A program made the position numbers and the translations under genes. A model generated the notes under the pieces. That model was given only the letters and a program-made list of their open reading frames with translations. It was not told the DNA's origin and did no database searches. A stretch of 56,926 nt of DNA from an uncultured Lachnospiraceae bacterium. Its GTDB lineage: Bacteria > Bacillota > Clostridia > Lachnospirales > Lachnospiraceae. The stretch's first letter is position 1, and every line of letters starts with the position of its first letter. Location of the stretch: positions 1 through 56,926 of the forward strand of contig CANQMA010000008.1 in NCBI GenBank assembly GCA_947624875.1. Reading direction: 5' to 3'. Below, piece by piece: positions 43,186 to 52,862 of the stretch.

Positions 43186-44286
43186 ATGAAAAGAAAAATG
43201 ATGTCTGTTATGATGATTTTGATCATGGCAGTGACCTTATTGAGCGGCTGTGGCAGTAAGGAAGAAAACAACAGCACATTTTTTCAGGAAGCCAAAAAGT
43301 TATCGAATATCAAAAACGGGACAGAAACGGTGGAAATCGGTTACATGCTTGATTCAGATCTGCCCGGCTTTCCAAAACAGCTTTTAACGGAAGATGGAAA
43401 GGCTGATTTAAAAATCAAAATGGAAGCAACCGCTGAGAGTGAGACAAAACAGGCTATAAAAATTTCTGCCAAATTAGGAAAAAATGAATATCAGAACGTT
43501 ACAACGGTTGTTATGAATGGATCCACGCTATATTTGGATGTACGATCCATTGTCGATTTTGTCGGAACCATTGACGAGAGCATTGTCTCTGATATCGAAA
43601 CTATTTTAGGACAGATGGGAATTACAGGAACCATATCCTTAGACCTGAAGAAATTTGCAGAAGCCTCAGGACAAAATCTGCCGGAATTCGGAAAATTCAA
43701 AACCGAGAGCACAAAGCTTACGGACGATATTCTGAACAAACTGGATCAGAGTTTCAAGGATATCCAGGGAAAGGATGGCGACAGTTATACGGTATCCGTC
43801 AATGAGAAAAATGCAGATCAGGCGGTAGATGCATTGGTTTCATTTTGTGAGCAGAATCTTGAGAGTATTTTTGACGAAAGTTTAGATTGTTTGATTGCCC
43901 TCTACGGAGAAGACAGTCAGGTAGGTCAGCAGCGTCAATCCATGAAGCAGGATCATTCCGATGTAAAAGATGCTGTGCAGAAAATCAAGACAAACAGAGA
44001 TTCTATGGTCAATGCTGTGAAAGATTCTAAGGCTGATATTGTTGGAAAAATTTCCATCGCAGGCGATGAGGGAGAGCGTGAAGGAACGCTGACTTTTGAT
44101 ACCGGAGATATTACGATTGAACAAGATGGGGATTCCATAACTGGAAATATTACGCTGGATGCAGCAGTGAAAGAGGAAAGTGTTCAGATTGATCAACTGA
44201 TTCCGGAAGACGCTGCAGATCTCACGACATTACTGATTACATATATGAACCAGATGGGAATTCTAAACAGCCAATCTAATGAATAA
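43186..44286 (+). CDS. Lipoprotein of unknown function
   Basis: A 366-residue secreted lipoprotein with a typical signal (MKRKMMSVMMILIMAVTLLS) and a lipobox LLSGC at Cys22. The mature part is hydrophilic, rich in Asp, Lys and Gln, with alternating strands and helices and no recognisable enzyme motif. It begins 20 bases after niaR and could be read from the nad promoter. A role in surface binding is a guess; I recognise no family with confidence. Confidence 0.75.
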   Translation: MKRKMMSVMMILIMAVTLLSGCGSKEENNSTFFQEAKKLSNIKNGTETVEIGYMLDSDLPGFPKQLLTEDGKADLKIKMEATAESETKQAIKISAKLGKNEYQNVTTVVMNGSTLYLDVRSIVDFVGTIDESIVSDIETILGQMGITGTISLDLKKFAEASGQNLPEFGKFKTESTKLTDDILNKLDQSFKDIQGKDGDSYTVSVNEKNADQAVDALVSFCEQNLESIFDESLDCLIALYGEDSQVGQQRQSMKQDHSDVKDAVQKIKTNRDSMVNAVKDSKADIVGKISIAGDEGEREGTLTFDTGDITIEQDGDSITGNITLDAAVKEESVQIDQLIPEDAADLTTLLITYMNQMGILNSQSNE

Positions 44287-44294
44287 AAGCAATA

Positions 44295-44331
44295 AAAAAA
44301 CAGCGGTTAACAATATAAACCGCTGTTTTTT
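44295..44331. terminator. Bidirectional terminator between the lipoprotein gene and pyrG
   Basis: AAAAAACAGCGGTT (44295-44308) pairs perfectly with AACCGCTGTTTTTT (44318-44331), giving A and T tracts suited to both converging genes. Confidence 0.92.
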
Positions 44332-44344
44332 TGTATTACGACGC

Positions 44345-45949
44345 TTACTTTTTTTGATATTGAATCGCAGCTTCCACAAATCCGAGAAACAACGGATGAG
44401 GTCTGTTTGGACGGCTTTTCAACTCCGGATGCGCCTGTGTGGCAACGAAAAACGGATGCTCCGGAATTTCAATCATTTCAACAATACGTCCGTCTGGAGA
44501 CATGCCGGAAAGCTTCATACCATGTTCGATAAAATCTTTTCGATAGTCGTTGTTTACTTCATAGCGGTGACGGTGGCGCTCATGAATCAATTCTGTGCCA
44601 TAGAGCTCATATGCCTTGCTTGTCTTATCCAAAACACAAGGATAAGAACCAAGCCGCAATGTACCGCCAATATCAGTAATCCCTTCCTGGTCAGGCATAA
44701 GGCTGATAACAGGATGCGTCGTTGCAGGATTTAACTCAATGCTGTGGGCATCTCTAAAACCGACGACATGTCTGGAAAACTCTACAATGGATAACTGCAT
44801 TCCGAGACAAAGACCAAGATATGGAATACTGTGTTCCCGTGCATATTGGATTGCTACGATTTTTCCATCAATTCCACGGCTTCCAAATCCTCCCGGAACC
44901 AGAATACCGGAAACATTACTGAAAATCTCTTCGGCATTTTCTTCTGTCACGGTTTCTGAATCTACCCACTTGATATGTACGGTTGTGTGATTTGGGTATC
45001 CGGCGTGTTTTAAGGATTCAACAACGCTGATATATGCGTCATGTAAAGCGATATATTTACCAACCAGAGCCACGGTCACTTCCTGCGTCGGGTTTTTGGC
45101 ATTATCCACCATCGCCTTCCAGTCAGTGAGGTCCGGCTCAGGACAATTCAGTTTCAAACTTTCGCACACAATCTGCGCCAGATGTTCCTTTTCCATGGCA
45201 AGCGGAGCCTCATAGAGCATCGGCACCGTGAGATTTTGTACAACATGACTGGCAGGAACGTTACAGAATAAACTGATTTTATCTTTGAGGTTGTCGTCAA
45301 TTTGATATTCTGTACGGCAGACAACGATATCCGGCTGGATTCCAAGGCGCTGAAGCTCCTTGACACTCATCTGAATCGGCTTTGTTTTCAATTCTTCTGA
45401 GGCCGGCAGATATACCATTAACGCTACATGAATCAAAATACAATTTTCATGTCCCACATCCTGCTGAAACTGTCTGATTGCTTCGATATATGGAGTAGAT
45501 TCGATATCTCCCACAGTTCCGCCGACTTCAATAATCGCAATTTCCGTTTCTTCGGAAATGCTTCGGTGAAAACGGCTCTTAATCTCGTTTGTAATATGCG
45601 GAATTACCTGAACAGTACCGCCGCCAAAATCTCCGCGTCGTTCTTTTTCCAACACATTCCAGTAAACCTTTCCGGTAGTCACGTTGGAATTTTTCGTCAG
45701 ACTTTCGTCGATAAAACGTTCATAATGACCTAAATCCAAATCGGTTTCCGCACCGTCATCCGTAACAAAGACTTCGCCGTGCTGAACCGGATTCATTGTA
45801 CCCGGGTCAATATTTATATAAGGGTCAAATTTCTGCATTGTAACTTTGTAGCCTCTGGCTTTCAACAATCTGCCGAGCGAAGCAGCAGTGATTCCTTTTC
45901 CCAGCCCGGAAACGACGCCGCCGGTTACAAATACGTATTTTACAGCCAT
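44345..45949 (-). CDS. pyrG: CTP synthase
   Basis: Makes CTP from UTP, ATP and glutamine. The N-terminal synthetase domain opens with [20 protein letters not shown] and has the GxxxGKG nucleotide site, [13 protein letters not shown] and [10 protein letters not shown]. The C-terminal glutaminase domain has the nucleophile in GLCLGMQL and the oxyanion glycine cluster VPGGFGSRG. At 534 residues it is complete. It is convergent with the lipoprotein gene and divergent from ftsH. Confidence 0.98.
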   Translation of the reverse strand: MAVKYVFVTGGVVSGLGKGITAASLGRLLKARGYKVTMQKFDPYINIDPGTMNPVQHGEVFVTDDGAETDLDLGHYERFIDESLTKNSNVTTGKVYWNVLEKERRGDFGGGTVQVIPHITNEIKSRFHRSISEETEIAIIEVGGTVGDIESTPYIEAIRQFQQDVGHENCILIHVALMVYLPASEELKTKPIQMSVKELQRLGIQPDIVVCRTEYQIDDNLKDKISLFCNVPASHVVQNLTVPMLYEAPLAMEKEHLAQIVCESLKLNCPEPDLTDWKAMVDNAKNPTQEVTVALVGKYIALHDAYISVVESLKHAGYPNHTTVHIKWVDSETVTEENAEEIFSNVSGILVPGGFGSRGIDGKIVAIQYAREHSIPYLGLCLGMQLSIVEFSRHVVGFRDAHSIELNPATTHPVISLMPDQEGITDIGGTLRLGSYPCVLDKTSKAYELYGTELIHERHRHRYEVNNDYRKDFIEHGMKLSGMSPDGRIVEMIEIPEHPFFVATQAHPELKSRPNRPHPLFLGFVEAAIQYQKK

Positions 45950-46024
45950 GTAATTTTTCCTCCAAATGTAAAATAAAAATACCTTATTAGTGTACTACAA
46001 TATGGGTTTTTATGCTAGATAAAA

Positions 46025-46084
46025 AATTATTTTGTTAAAAATTCATGAATTCTTTACCGAAAATTCACATGAAACAAAATAATT
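46025..46084. promoter_or_regulatory. 12-bp inverted repeat between pyrG and ftsH
   Basis: AATTATTTTGTT (46025-46036) and AACAAAATAATT (46073-46084) are perfect inverse copies, 36 bases apart. The space between contains the palindrome ATTCATGAAT and two near-copies of AAAATTCA(CA)TGA. Its place, just upstream of the ftsH -10 and roughly 75 bases before pyrG, suits a shared regulator. Confidence 0.45.
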
Positions 46085-46085
46085 A

Positions 46086-46106
46086 TGGTACAATAAGGTA
46101 CAATAA
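46086..46106 (+). promoter_or_regulatory. Duplicated -10 region of ftsH
   Basis: GGTACAATAA occurs twice in direct tandem (46087-46096 and 46097-46106), giving two TACAAT boxes ten bases apart. The first has an extended TGG element (46086-46088). No good -35 precedes either, so the extended first copy is the more likely promoter. Confidence 0.5.
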
Positions 46107-46145
46107 CGAGAAAAACACAGGACAAACTTTTACCGGAGGAAAAAT

Positions 46146-48023
46146 ATGGATAATAACCAAAATAGAAATCAAAATCCAATGGATGATAAAAATATGAAAA
46201 AAAATCGAATTATTATGATTGTTGTAGCATTGTTTGCAGCATTTATTTTTACATCTGTGACCTCATATCTCTATGACAGCATGACGACAAAAGAAATCAG
46301 TTATGATGGATTTATTTCATTACTCAATCAGGATTATGTGGAGACAGTTGTCTTTGATGGCGATAAAATTCTGATCACACCGATAGAGACAGTTCAGGAG
46401 AAAACAGGAATCAAAACTTATTGGACCATGAATTTAGATGACCCGAATCTGATTGATGAATTAAAAAATCAGTATTCTGCGGTGAAGTTTAAAGGAAAAG
46501 ATGATGGATCTTCTGCATTTTTGATGATATTCCTGGAGTGGATTCTTCCATTTATTATTTTCTATGCGCTTATGAGCCTGATGATGCGCAGGGCAGGCGG
46601 TGGTTCCGGAGGCGTTTTTGGCGTCGGGAAGAGCAAAGCGAAAGTGTATATTCAAAAAGAAACCGGCGTGACATTTGAAGATGTTGCCGGACAGGAAGAG
46701 GCAAAAGAGTCTGTTGTGGAACTGGTGGACTTTTTGCACAATCCGGGGAAATATACGGCGATTGGCGCAAAACTTCCAAAAGGAGCGTTGCTTGTAGGGC
46801 CTCCGGGAACCGGAAAAACATTGCTTGCAAAAGCGGTAGCGGGAGAAGCGCATGTGCCGTTCTTCTCACTCTCCGGTTCTGACTTTGTGGAAATGTTTGT
46901 CGGCGTCGGAGCATCCAGAGTCCGGGATCTGTTTAAACAGGCAGAACAGCAGGCGCCGTGTATTGTATTTATCGACGAGATTGATTCGATTGGAAAGAGC
47001 AGGGATTCACGATATGGCGGAGGAAATGACGAGCATGAGCAGACGTTAAACGCACTGCTTGCTGAAATGGATGGATTTGACACCTCTAAGGGAATTTTGA
47101 TTCTTGCGGCAACAAACAGACCGGAAGTGCTGGATCCGGCGCTGCTTCGTCCGGGACGCTTTGACCGAAGGATTATTGTTGACACGCCGGATTTGAAAGG
47201 ACGTATTGATACGTTAAAAGTACACTCAAAAGGAGTGAAACTTGACGAAACGGTGGATTTGGAGGCAATCGCAAATCTGACCAGCGGCGCGGTCGGTTCT
47301 GATTTGGCAAATATGATCAACGAAGCGGCAATTAACGCAGTAAAGTGCGGCAGACAGGCGATTTCCCAGGAAGATCTGATGGAAGCAGTCGAGGTAGTCA
47401 TTGCCGGAAAAGAAAAGAAAGACCGCATCTTAAGCAAGGAAGAAAAAAAGATTGTGGCTTATCACGAGGTTGGTCACGCATTAATTTCCGCATTGCAGAA
47501 AGATGCTGAGCCTGTACAGAAGATTACGATTGTGCCAAGAACAATGGGGTCTTTGGGCTATGTCATTTCTGCGCCGGAAAAAGAAAAATACCTGATGAGC
47601 AAAGCGGAACTGAATGCAGAACTGACAATGCTGCTGGCGGGGCGCGCGGCGGAGGAACTTGTTTTTGACTCTGTCACCACAGGAGCCTCGAACGATATGG
47701 AAAAAGCAACAAAGATTGCCCGTTCCATGATTGCCCAGTACGGAATGTCTGATAAGTTTGGATTGATGAGTCTTGAAAAAATTGAAAATCCATATCTGAG
47801 TCGAAATTCCCAACTTAACTGCAGCGATAAAACTGCAACAGAGATTGAGGAGGAAGTTCAGATTTTATTAAAAGAGCGTTATGAAAACGCAAAACAGCTG
47901 CTTCGTGACCATCGAAAACAGCTGGATCAAATTGCGGACTATCTGTACAACAAGGAAACGATTACCGGACAGCAGTTCATGGATATTTTCCATGAATGTG
48001 AGAAGGAAGCACAAGGGGAATAA
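46146..48023 (+). CDS. ftsH: ATP-dependent zinc metalloprotease FtsH
   Basis: A membrane-bound AAA+ protease that degrades short-lived regulators and damaged membrane proteins. There are two N-terminal helices (residues about 20-42 and 120-145), the AAA domain with GPPGTGKT at 218-225, [11 protein letters not shown] and the arginine-finger region RPGRFDRR, and the zinc site HEVGH at 440-444. The 625-residue length is usual. The ATG follows GGAGGAAAAAT. A hairpin terminator follows the gene. Confidence 0.97.
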   Translation: MDNNQNRNQNPMDDKNMKKNRIIMIVVALFAAFIFTSVTSYLYDSMTTKEISYDGFISLLNQDYVETVVFDGDKILITPIETVQEKTGIKTYWTMNLDDPNLIDELKNQYSAVKFKGKDDGSSAFLMIFLEWILPFIIFYALMSLMMRRAGGGSGGVFGVGKSKAKVYIQKETGVTFEDVAGQEEAKESVVELVDFLHNPGKYTAIGAKLPKGALLVGPPGTGKTLLAKAVAGEAHVPFFSLSGSDFVEMFVGVGASRVRDLFKQAEQQAPCIVFIDEIDSIGKSRDSRYGGGNDEHEQTLNALLAEMDGFDTSKGILILAATNRPEVLDPALLRPGRFDRRIIVDTPDLKGRIDTLKVHSKGVKLDETVDLEAIANLTSGAVGSDLANMINEAAINAVKCGRQAISQEDLMEAVEVVIAGKEKKDRILSKEEKKIVAYHEVGHALISALQKDAEPVQKITIVPRTMGSLGYVISAPEKEKYLMSKAELNAELTMLLAGRAAEELVFDSVTTGASNDMEKATKIARSMIAQYGMSDKFGLMSLEKIENPYLSRNSQLNCSDKTATEIEEEVQILLKERYENAKQLLRDHRKQLDQIADYLYNKETITGQQFMDIFHECEKEAQGE

Positions 48024-48056
48024 ACCTTGTCGTGGTTAAAAAATTTGTATTTTTAT

Positions 48057-48093
48057 AAAGCATTCGGAATACATTCATTATTTCGGATGCTTT
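48057..48093 (+). terminator. Terminator after ftsH
   Basis: AAAGCATTCGGAATA (48057-48071) and TATTTCGGATGCTTT (48079-48093) pair over 15 bases with two G-U pairs, followed by TCATTTT. Confidence 0.7.
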
Positions 48094-48236
48094 TCATTTT
48101 GGGAAATATTCATATCATAAAGCGCGCAAATTGCAGGATAAACTACAAAATAGGGGATAAAAACGTTTCCAAATCAATATTTTCTATTTTATATTTATCA
48201 ATTTTTATGTATAATTATAACTATCATTGAAAGTTA

Positions 48237-48304
48237 AATTTAGAACAGATTCTTTTTGGAAAATTGAAATTTTCCGGATTGAGGGACAGATTCTGTTCTA
48301 AATT
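48237..48304. other. 68-base nested inverted-repeat element
   Basis: The outer arms AATTTAGAACAGA (48237-48249) and TCTGTTCTAAATT (48292-48304) are perfect over 13 bases. Inside, GGAAAATT (48258-48265) and AATTTTCC (48268-48275) form a second hairpin with a 2-base loop. A direct repeat ACAGATTCT appears at 48245 and 48286. There is no T tail, so it is not a standard terminator. It may be a small structured RNA, an operator or a short mobile repeat. Confidence 0.45.
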
Positions 48305-48350
48305 GACAAATGCTAAGGGTGTAAGAGAATACAAAAGAAAGGAAAAAGGT

Positions 48351-48381
48351 CAAACACAACTCTTGCACTTTGCTGTGTTTG
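48351..48381 (+). promoter_or_regulatory. Leader hairpin before the OPT transporter
   Basis: CAAACACA (48351-48358) and TGTGTTTG (48374-48381) pair perfectly around a 15-base loop, about 45 bases before the transporter start. No riboswitch or T-box features were found in the 400-base gap after ftsH. Confidence 0.35.
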
Positions 48382-48424
48382 CGTCATTTTGTATTTGGAG
48401 TGACTCTTCCCGGTACAAAGTGGC

Positions 48425-50371
48425 ATGGTGACATTATGGATAATAAAAAAGGAGTTTAAGCCTTTTATCCCTGCGGACAAGGTAGTTCCGGAATTTACGG
48501 CAACATCAATTATTCTGGGTATTATTCTTGCAGTGATATTTGGCGGCGCCAACGCTTATCTTGGATTGAGAGTTGGCATGACGATATCTGCTTCGATTCC
48601 GGCAGCAGTTATCTCAATGGGAATCATCCGCATGATTTTGAAGAAGGATTCCATTCTTGAAAACAATATCGTGCAGACGATTGGTTCCGCCGGCGAATCT
48701 TTGGCAGCCGGTGCGATTTTTACACTGCCTGCAATTTTTATGTGGGCAAAAGAAGGAAAATGTGATGAACCTACGTTTATCACAGTTGCTTTGATTGCTC
48801 TGTGCGGTGGTATTTTGGGAGTATTATTTATGGTTCCTCTTCGGACGGCTTTAATTGTGGAAGAACATGGAGTACTGCCATATCCGGAAGGTACTGCCTG
48901 TGCAGAAGTGCTTCTTGCAGGTGAGGAAGGAGGAAGCAAGTCAAAGGTTGTGTTCGCCGGCCTTGGTATCGCGGCAGTTTACAAATTTGTTGCAGACGGG
49001 TTGAAACTGTTTCCGAGTGAAGTGGACTTCTCATTTCAGGGAACATATACCTGCGGCGTTGGAATGGATGTACTTCCGGCTCTCGCAGGCGTAGGTTATA
49101 TCTGCGGCCCGAAGATTTCAAGTTATATGTTTGCCGGCGGTGTGCTTTCCTATCTGGTACTGATTCCAGCAATCGCTTATTTTGGCGGTGAGTCCTTATC
49201 GTCCGTGACCGATGAGGCAGGAAATGCGCTGGCATTTAATCAGCTTGCACCGGGAGATATCTGGGGACAGTATATTCGTTATATCGGAGCCGGCGCGGTT
49301 GCCGCAGGCGGTATTATCAGCCTGATTAAGACTTTCCCAACGATGGTTCGGACATTCAAGAAAGCCCTTTCCGGCTTTGGCGATAACGTTTCCGGAGGAA
49401 ACAGAACTCAGAAAGACCTTCCGATATCTGTTGTTTTAATTGGTATTCTTTTGGTCGCAGTTGTGATGTTTATCGTTCCTTCTGTTCCGGTCAGCCTGCT
49501 TGGAGCGATATTGATTATTATTTTCGGTTTCTTCTTTGCTACGGTTTCTTCAAGGATGGTCGGCATTGTTGGAAGCAGTAATAACCCGGTATCCGGTATG
49601 GCAATCGCAACACTGATTGTCACAACATTTGTATTGAAAGCTACGGGAATCGATCAGGTAGAGGGCATGATTGCTGCGATTACAATCGGAACCGTTATTT
49701 GTATCGTAGCAGCAATGGCAGGCGATACGTCTCAGGATTTAAAGACCGGATATATTGTCGGAGCTACACCAATCAAACAGCAGATCGGCGAACTGATTGG
49801 AGCAGTTGTATCTGCATTTGCCATTGGCGGCGTTATGTATCTCTTAAATAATGCATGGGGCTTTGGTTCCAAGGAAATTGCCGCACCACAGGCAACTCTG
49901 ATGAAGATGGTTGTTGAAGGTGTTATGGGCGGAACATTGCCTTGGGTATTAATCTTCATTGGCGTATTTATTGCGATTGTAGTAGAAATTTTAGGAATTC
50001 CGGTATTGGCGTTTGCGATTGGTCTTTATCTGCCAATTCACCTGAGTGCGCCGATTATGGTTGGCGGTATTGTAAAATGGTTTGTTGAGAGCAGAAGAAA
50101 ATATAAAGACGAAGCACAGCAGAAAGCCTGTGTGGAAAAAGGTGTGCTGTACTCAGCAGGTATGATTGCCGGCGAGGGAATTGTCGGAATACTGCTTGCG
50201 CTGTTTGCCGTATTAAATTGGGATGTCGATCTTTCCAGTATTTATGGCGATAAATTTATGAGCGTAGGAAACTGGGTAGGCCTGGTTGTCTTTGCATTGT
50301 TAATTGCTTCTCTGTTCTTCTTCAGCAGAAAAGGAAGCACTGTGGAAATGGATGCGGAAGATGTAAAATAG
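48425..50371 (+). CDS. OPT family oligopeptide transporter (start unclear)
   Basis: A large polytopic importer of the oligopeptide-transporter superfamily, proton-coupled in known members. It has family segments FGGANAYLGLRVGMTISASI, QTIGSAGESLAAGAIFTLPA and NNPVSGMAIATL, with about 15 helices in 648 residues. From KKEFKPFIPADKVVPEFT onward it looks canonical. The start is odd. The ATG with the best ribosome site is at 48436 (GGTGAC before it) but is out of frame by one base. It would read MDNKK and then EFK if the A6 run at 48445-48450 had one A fewer. The in-frame ATG at 48425 has no ribosome site. Confidence 0.85.
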   Translation: MVTLWIIKKEFKPFIPADKVVPEFTATSIILGIILAVIFGGANAYLGLRVGMTISASIPAAVISMGIIRMILKKDSILENNIVQTIGSAGESLAAGAIFTLPAIFMWAKEGKCDEPTFITVALIALCGGILGVLFMVPLRTALIVEEHGVLPYPEGTACAEVLLAGEEGGSKSKVVFAGLGIAAVYKFVADGLKLFPSEVDFSFQGTYTCGVGMDVLPALAGVGYICGPKISSYMFAGGVLSYLVLIPAIAYFGGESLSSVTDEAGNALAFNQLAPGDIWGQYIRYIGAGAVAAGGIISLIKTFPTMVRTFKKALSGFGDNVSGGNRTQKDLPISVVLIGILLVAVVMFIVPSVPVSLLGAILIIIFGFFFATVSSRMVGIVGSSNNPVSGMAIATLIVTTFVLKATGIDQVEGMIAAITIGTVICIVAAMAGDTSQDLKTGYIVGATPIKQQIGELIGAVVSAFAIGGVMYLLNNAWGFGSKEIAAPQATLMKMVVEGVMGGTLPWVLIFIGVFIAIVVEILGIPVLAFAIGLYLPIHLSAPIMVGGIVKWFVESRRKYKDEAQQKACVEKGVLYSAGMIAGEGIVGILLALFAVLNWDVDLSSIYGDKFMSVGNWVGLVVFALLIASLFFFSRKGSTVEMDAEDVK

Positions 50372-50436
50372 ACAGGTATTCATGCGTGATTGAAAAAGAA
50401 TGACCTCAAATCAATCAGCATGGATATCAAAAAGGG

Positions 50437-50492
50437 AAAGGAAAATGCTGCTATAAAATTGATTGGATTCTACAGTATGCATTTTCCTTTTT
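50437..50492 (+). terminator. Terminator after the OPT gene
   Basis: AAAGGAAAATGC (50437-50448) pairs with GCATTTTCCTTT (50479-50490) around a long loop, followed by T. The loop holds more AT-rich sequence, so the hairpin is bulky but has a correct T tail. Confidence 0.6.
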
Positions 50493-50557
50493 CAATTTAT
50501 GTTTACGGCAGAACCTGTTATGATTTCTGCCTGCAAAAACTTTAGATGGAGAAACAC

Positions 50558-50908
50558 ATGAAAAAAAATCAAATCAATTATTTGGACCATGTTCCAAAAA
50601 TTAACAGGAAGTGGGAACTTCTTGAGGATGGAATGGTGGAAATCACAGTCGAAAATAAAGGAATGTTTAATACCATTGCGCAGAAAATATTTAAAAAGCC
50701 GCGGTACAGTTTTATCAAACTGGATTCGTATGGCAGTTGTGTTTGGCAGCAGATTGACGGCACGCGGACAATTTATGAAATCGGACAGATTTTGAAGGAG
50801 ACGCATAAGAAAGCTGCAGACCAGTTATATGAGAGACTTTCCACATTTTTTGGAATTTTAGAGAGAAATCATTACATTGTTTTTATAAATCAGGACAACG
50901 AGGAATAA
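50558..50908 (+). CDS. PqqD-like peptide-binding protein
   Basis: A 116-residue protein of the PqqD family, a RiPP-recognition-type winged helix that binds leader peptides for radical-SAM maturases. The segments IKLDSYGSCVWQQIDGTRTI and YEIGQIL are typical. I start at 50558 because GGAG lies six bases upstream and the ATG at 50546 is part of that site. No radical-SAM enzyme or precursor peptide is seen nearby, so it is an orphan. Its real role may be different. It ends one base before the next gene. Confidence 0.78.
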   Translation: MKKNQINYLDHVPKINRKWELLEDGMVEITVENKGMFNTIAQKIFKKPRYSFIKLDSYGSCVWQQIDGTRTIYEIGQILKETHKKAADQLYERLSTFFGILERNHYIVFINQDNEE

Positions 50909-50909
50909 T

Positions 50910-51254
50910 ATGGATACCGGGACAATCATTTTGGGAATTATACTTTTTGCCATTGCAACAATGGTGATATACAGCTGGGGACTGATGAGACAGAAGAAAA
51001 AGCCGGCAGATTTGATGAACCTGCTTTTTAGTAAAGGAATGGCAAAAGTAAAAAAGGAATTAAAAAAAAGGGGATCTGTGACAGCCGGTGATGTCGAACA
51101 GATTTGTGCAAATCTGGAGGCAAAAATCCCTTTTTCTAAAGATAGGGCGGTAGTGAAAAACAAAAAAGATTTTGCGCAGAAACTGCTTGAGTATATGTTA
51201 AAAACCGGGCAGATTGAGCAGGAAGGAAACCGCTATAAAGCCTGTCACAAATAA
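50910..51254 (+). CDS. Small membrane-anchored protein, unknown function
   Basis: 114 residues: one N-terminal helix (IILGIILFAIATMVIYSWGL) followed by a basic, helical cytoplasmic part with many lysines. It starts one base after the PqqD-like gene, with the ribosome site GAGGAAT in that gene's end, so the two are co-translated. No family recognised. The C-terminal helical region (LLEYMLKTGQIEQEGNRYKA) looks like a winged-helix-type end. Confidence 0.65.
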   Translation: MDTGTIILGIILFAIATMVIYSWGLMRQKKKPADLMNLLFSKGMAKVKKELKKRGSVTAGDVEQICANLEAKIPFSKDRAVVKNKKDFAQKLLEYMLKTGQIEQEGNRYKACHK

Positions 51255-51318
51255 AATGAAAATGAAACAGACAGCAGGTTTGTTGCGTATAGAAAAATAA
51301 ATAAAAAGGAGAGGAAAA

Positions 51319-52767
51319 ATGAGCGTTTTAGAGAATTTAAAACCCAAAAAAGTATTTGAATATTTTGAAGATATTACGCAGATTCCCCGCGGATCCGGAA
51401 ATATCCGCAAAATCAGCGATTATCTCGTGACATTTGCAAAGCAGCATAATCTGAAATACCGTCAGGACGAGATGGGCAATGTGATTATATGGAAAGACGG
51501 GACTGCCGGATATGAGAACTCAAAGCCGGTGATTCTGCAGGGACATATCGACATGGTTGCAGTGAAAACGGATGACTGCAAAAAAGATATGGAAAAAGAC
51601 GGTCTGGATCTGGAAATCAATGAGGACTGGCTCTCAGCAAAGCAGACATCTTTGGGCGGTGATAACGGAATTGCAGTTGCCTATGCATTGGCAATTCTTG
51701 ACAGCACGGACCTTGCGCATCCTCCGCTGGAGACGATTTTCACTGTGGATGAGGAGATTGGAATGCTCGGAGCAGAGGCAATGGATGTATCCGATTTGAA
51801 AGGACGTCTGTTTATTAACATGGATTCTGAGGACGAGGGTGTGTTTACGGTAAGCTGCGCCGGCGGCGCAACGGCGGAATGTATTCTGCCGGTGAGAAGA
51901 GAACCGGTTCAGGCAAAGATACTGGAAATCCGTCTGGAAGGATTTTCCGGGGGACATTCCGGAATTGAGATTGATAAAGGCCGTGGCAATGCAAACTGTG
52001 AGCTTGGAAGAATTCTGCTCAATGTCTTTCAGAATGTCGGCATGAGAATTATTACAGTCAACGGCGGAGAAAAAGATAATGCCATTGCAAATTTAAGTGA
52101 AGCTGCGATAGCTGTTTTGCCGGAAGTGGCTGAAAAGGCAAAAGGGCTGATAAGAAATACGTTTGCGGAAATTAAAGAAGAATTTCGATTTACAGACCCG
52201 CAAATGAAACTTGTACTCAATGAAATTGAGGAAAAACCGGTGGAAACGTTTACAGATGCCGCAACGCTGGCAGCGATTATCATGCTGGTCAATCTTCCAA
52301 ACGGAATTCAGCGCATGAATCCTGAAATGCCGGGAATGGTACAGACCTCCCTGAATCTGGGAATTTTGCGCACGGAAGAAAATCAGGTCAGACTTTCTTA
52401 TGCGGTGCGGAGTTCTAAGGAAACTGAAAAGAATTATCTGATTGAAAAACTGCGTTCGCTGACAGAAATATTTGGCGGAACAGTTCAGTGTTCCGGAATT
52501 TATCCGGGATGGGAGTATCGGGCTGATTCGAAATTAAGAGATACCGCTGTCCGTGCTTATGAAGTTTTATATGGGAAAAAGCCGGTGGTAGAAGGAATTC
52601 ATGCAGGACTGGAATGTGGACTGTTTGCTTCTAAACTCGACCATCTCGACGCGATTTCTCTCGGACCGGATATGAGAAACGTACATACAACAGATGAGAT
52701 TCTAAGCATTTCTTCCACAGAGAGAACATGGAAACTTGTCGTAAAGATTCTGGCAATGCTCAAATAG
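51319..52767 (+). CDS. pepD: Aminoacyl-histidine dipeptidase (PepD, M20C)
   Basis: A cytosolic zinc metallopeptidase of the M20 group that splits Xaa-His and related dipeptides. Metal and catalytic segments visible are ILQGHIDMVAV, SLGGDNGIAVAYALAI, FTVDEEIGMLGAEA, and the dimerisation-domain SGGHSGIEIDKGRGNAN. The opening LKPKKVFEYFEDITQIPRGS is typical. At 482 residues it is full length. It fits with the OPT peptide importer upstream as a peptide-use pair. Confidence 0.94.
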   Translation: MSVLENLKPKKVFEYFEDITQIPRGSGNIRKISDYLVTFAKQHNLKYRQDEMGNVIIWKDGTAGYENSKPVILQGHIDMVAVKTDDCKKDMEKDGLDLEINEDWLSAKQTSLGGDNGIAVAYALAILDSTDLAHPPLETIFTVDEEIGMLGAEAMDVSDLKGRLFINMDSEDEGVFTVSCAGGATAECILPVRREPVQAKILEIRLEGFSGGHSGIEIDKGRGNANCELGRILLNVFQNVGMRIITVNGGEKDNAIANLSEAAIAVLPEVAEKAKGLIRNTFAEIKEEFRFTDPQMKLVLNEIEEKPVETFTDAATLAAIIMLVNLPNGIQRMNPEMPGMVQTSLNLGILRTEENQVRLSYAVRSSKETEKNYLIEKLRSLTEIFGGTVQCSGIYPGWEYRADSKLRDTAVRAYEVLYGKKPVVEGIHAGLECGLFASKLDHLDAISLGPDMRNVHTTDEILSISSTERTWKLVVKILAMLK

Positions 52768-52862
52768 AAAGCCCAATCAGATAAGCAGCCGGGATACGCC
52801 TTTTAGAGTGTTGCCGCACGCATCTGTATGGTGGAAGATGAGACAGCCGGAGGTATTTTGTG

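Noticed and set aside
44345-45960. pyrG attenuator of the Bacillus type
   Set aside because: No GGGC transcript start with a C-rich terminator stem was found in the leader.
46146-48023. Heat-shock CIRCE element before ftsH
   Set aside because: The inverted repeat in the gap does not match TTAGCACTC-N9-GAGTGCTAA.
48027-48230. 67-codon open frame after ftsH
   Set aside because: It runs through the ftsH terminator stem, has no ribosome site and gives a low-complexity hydrophobic peptide.
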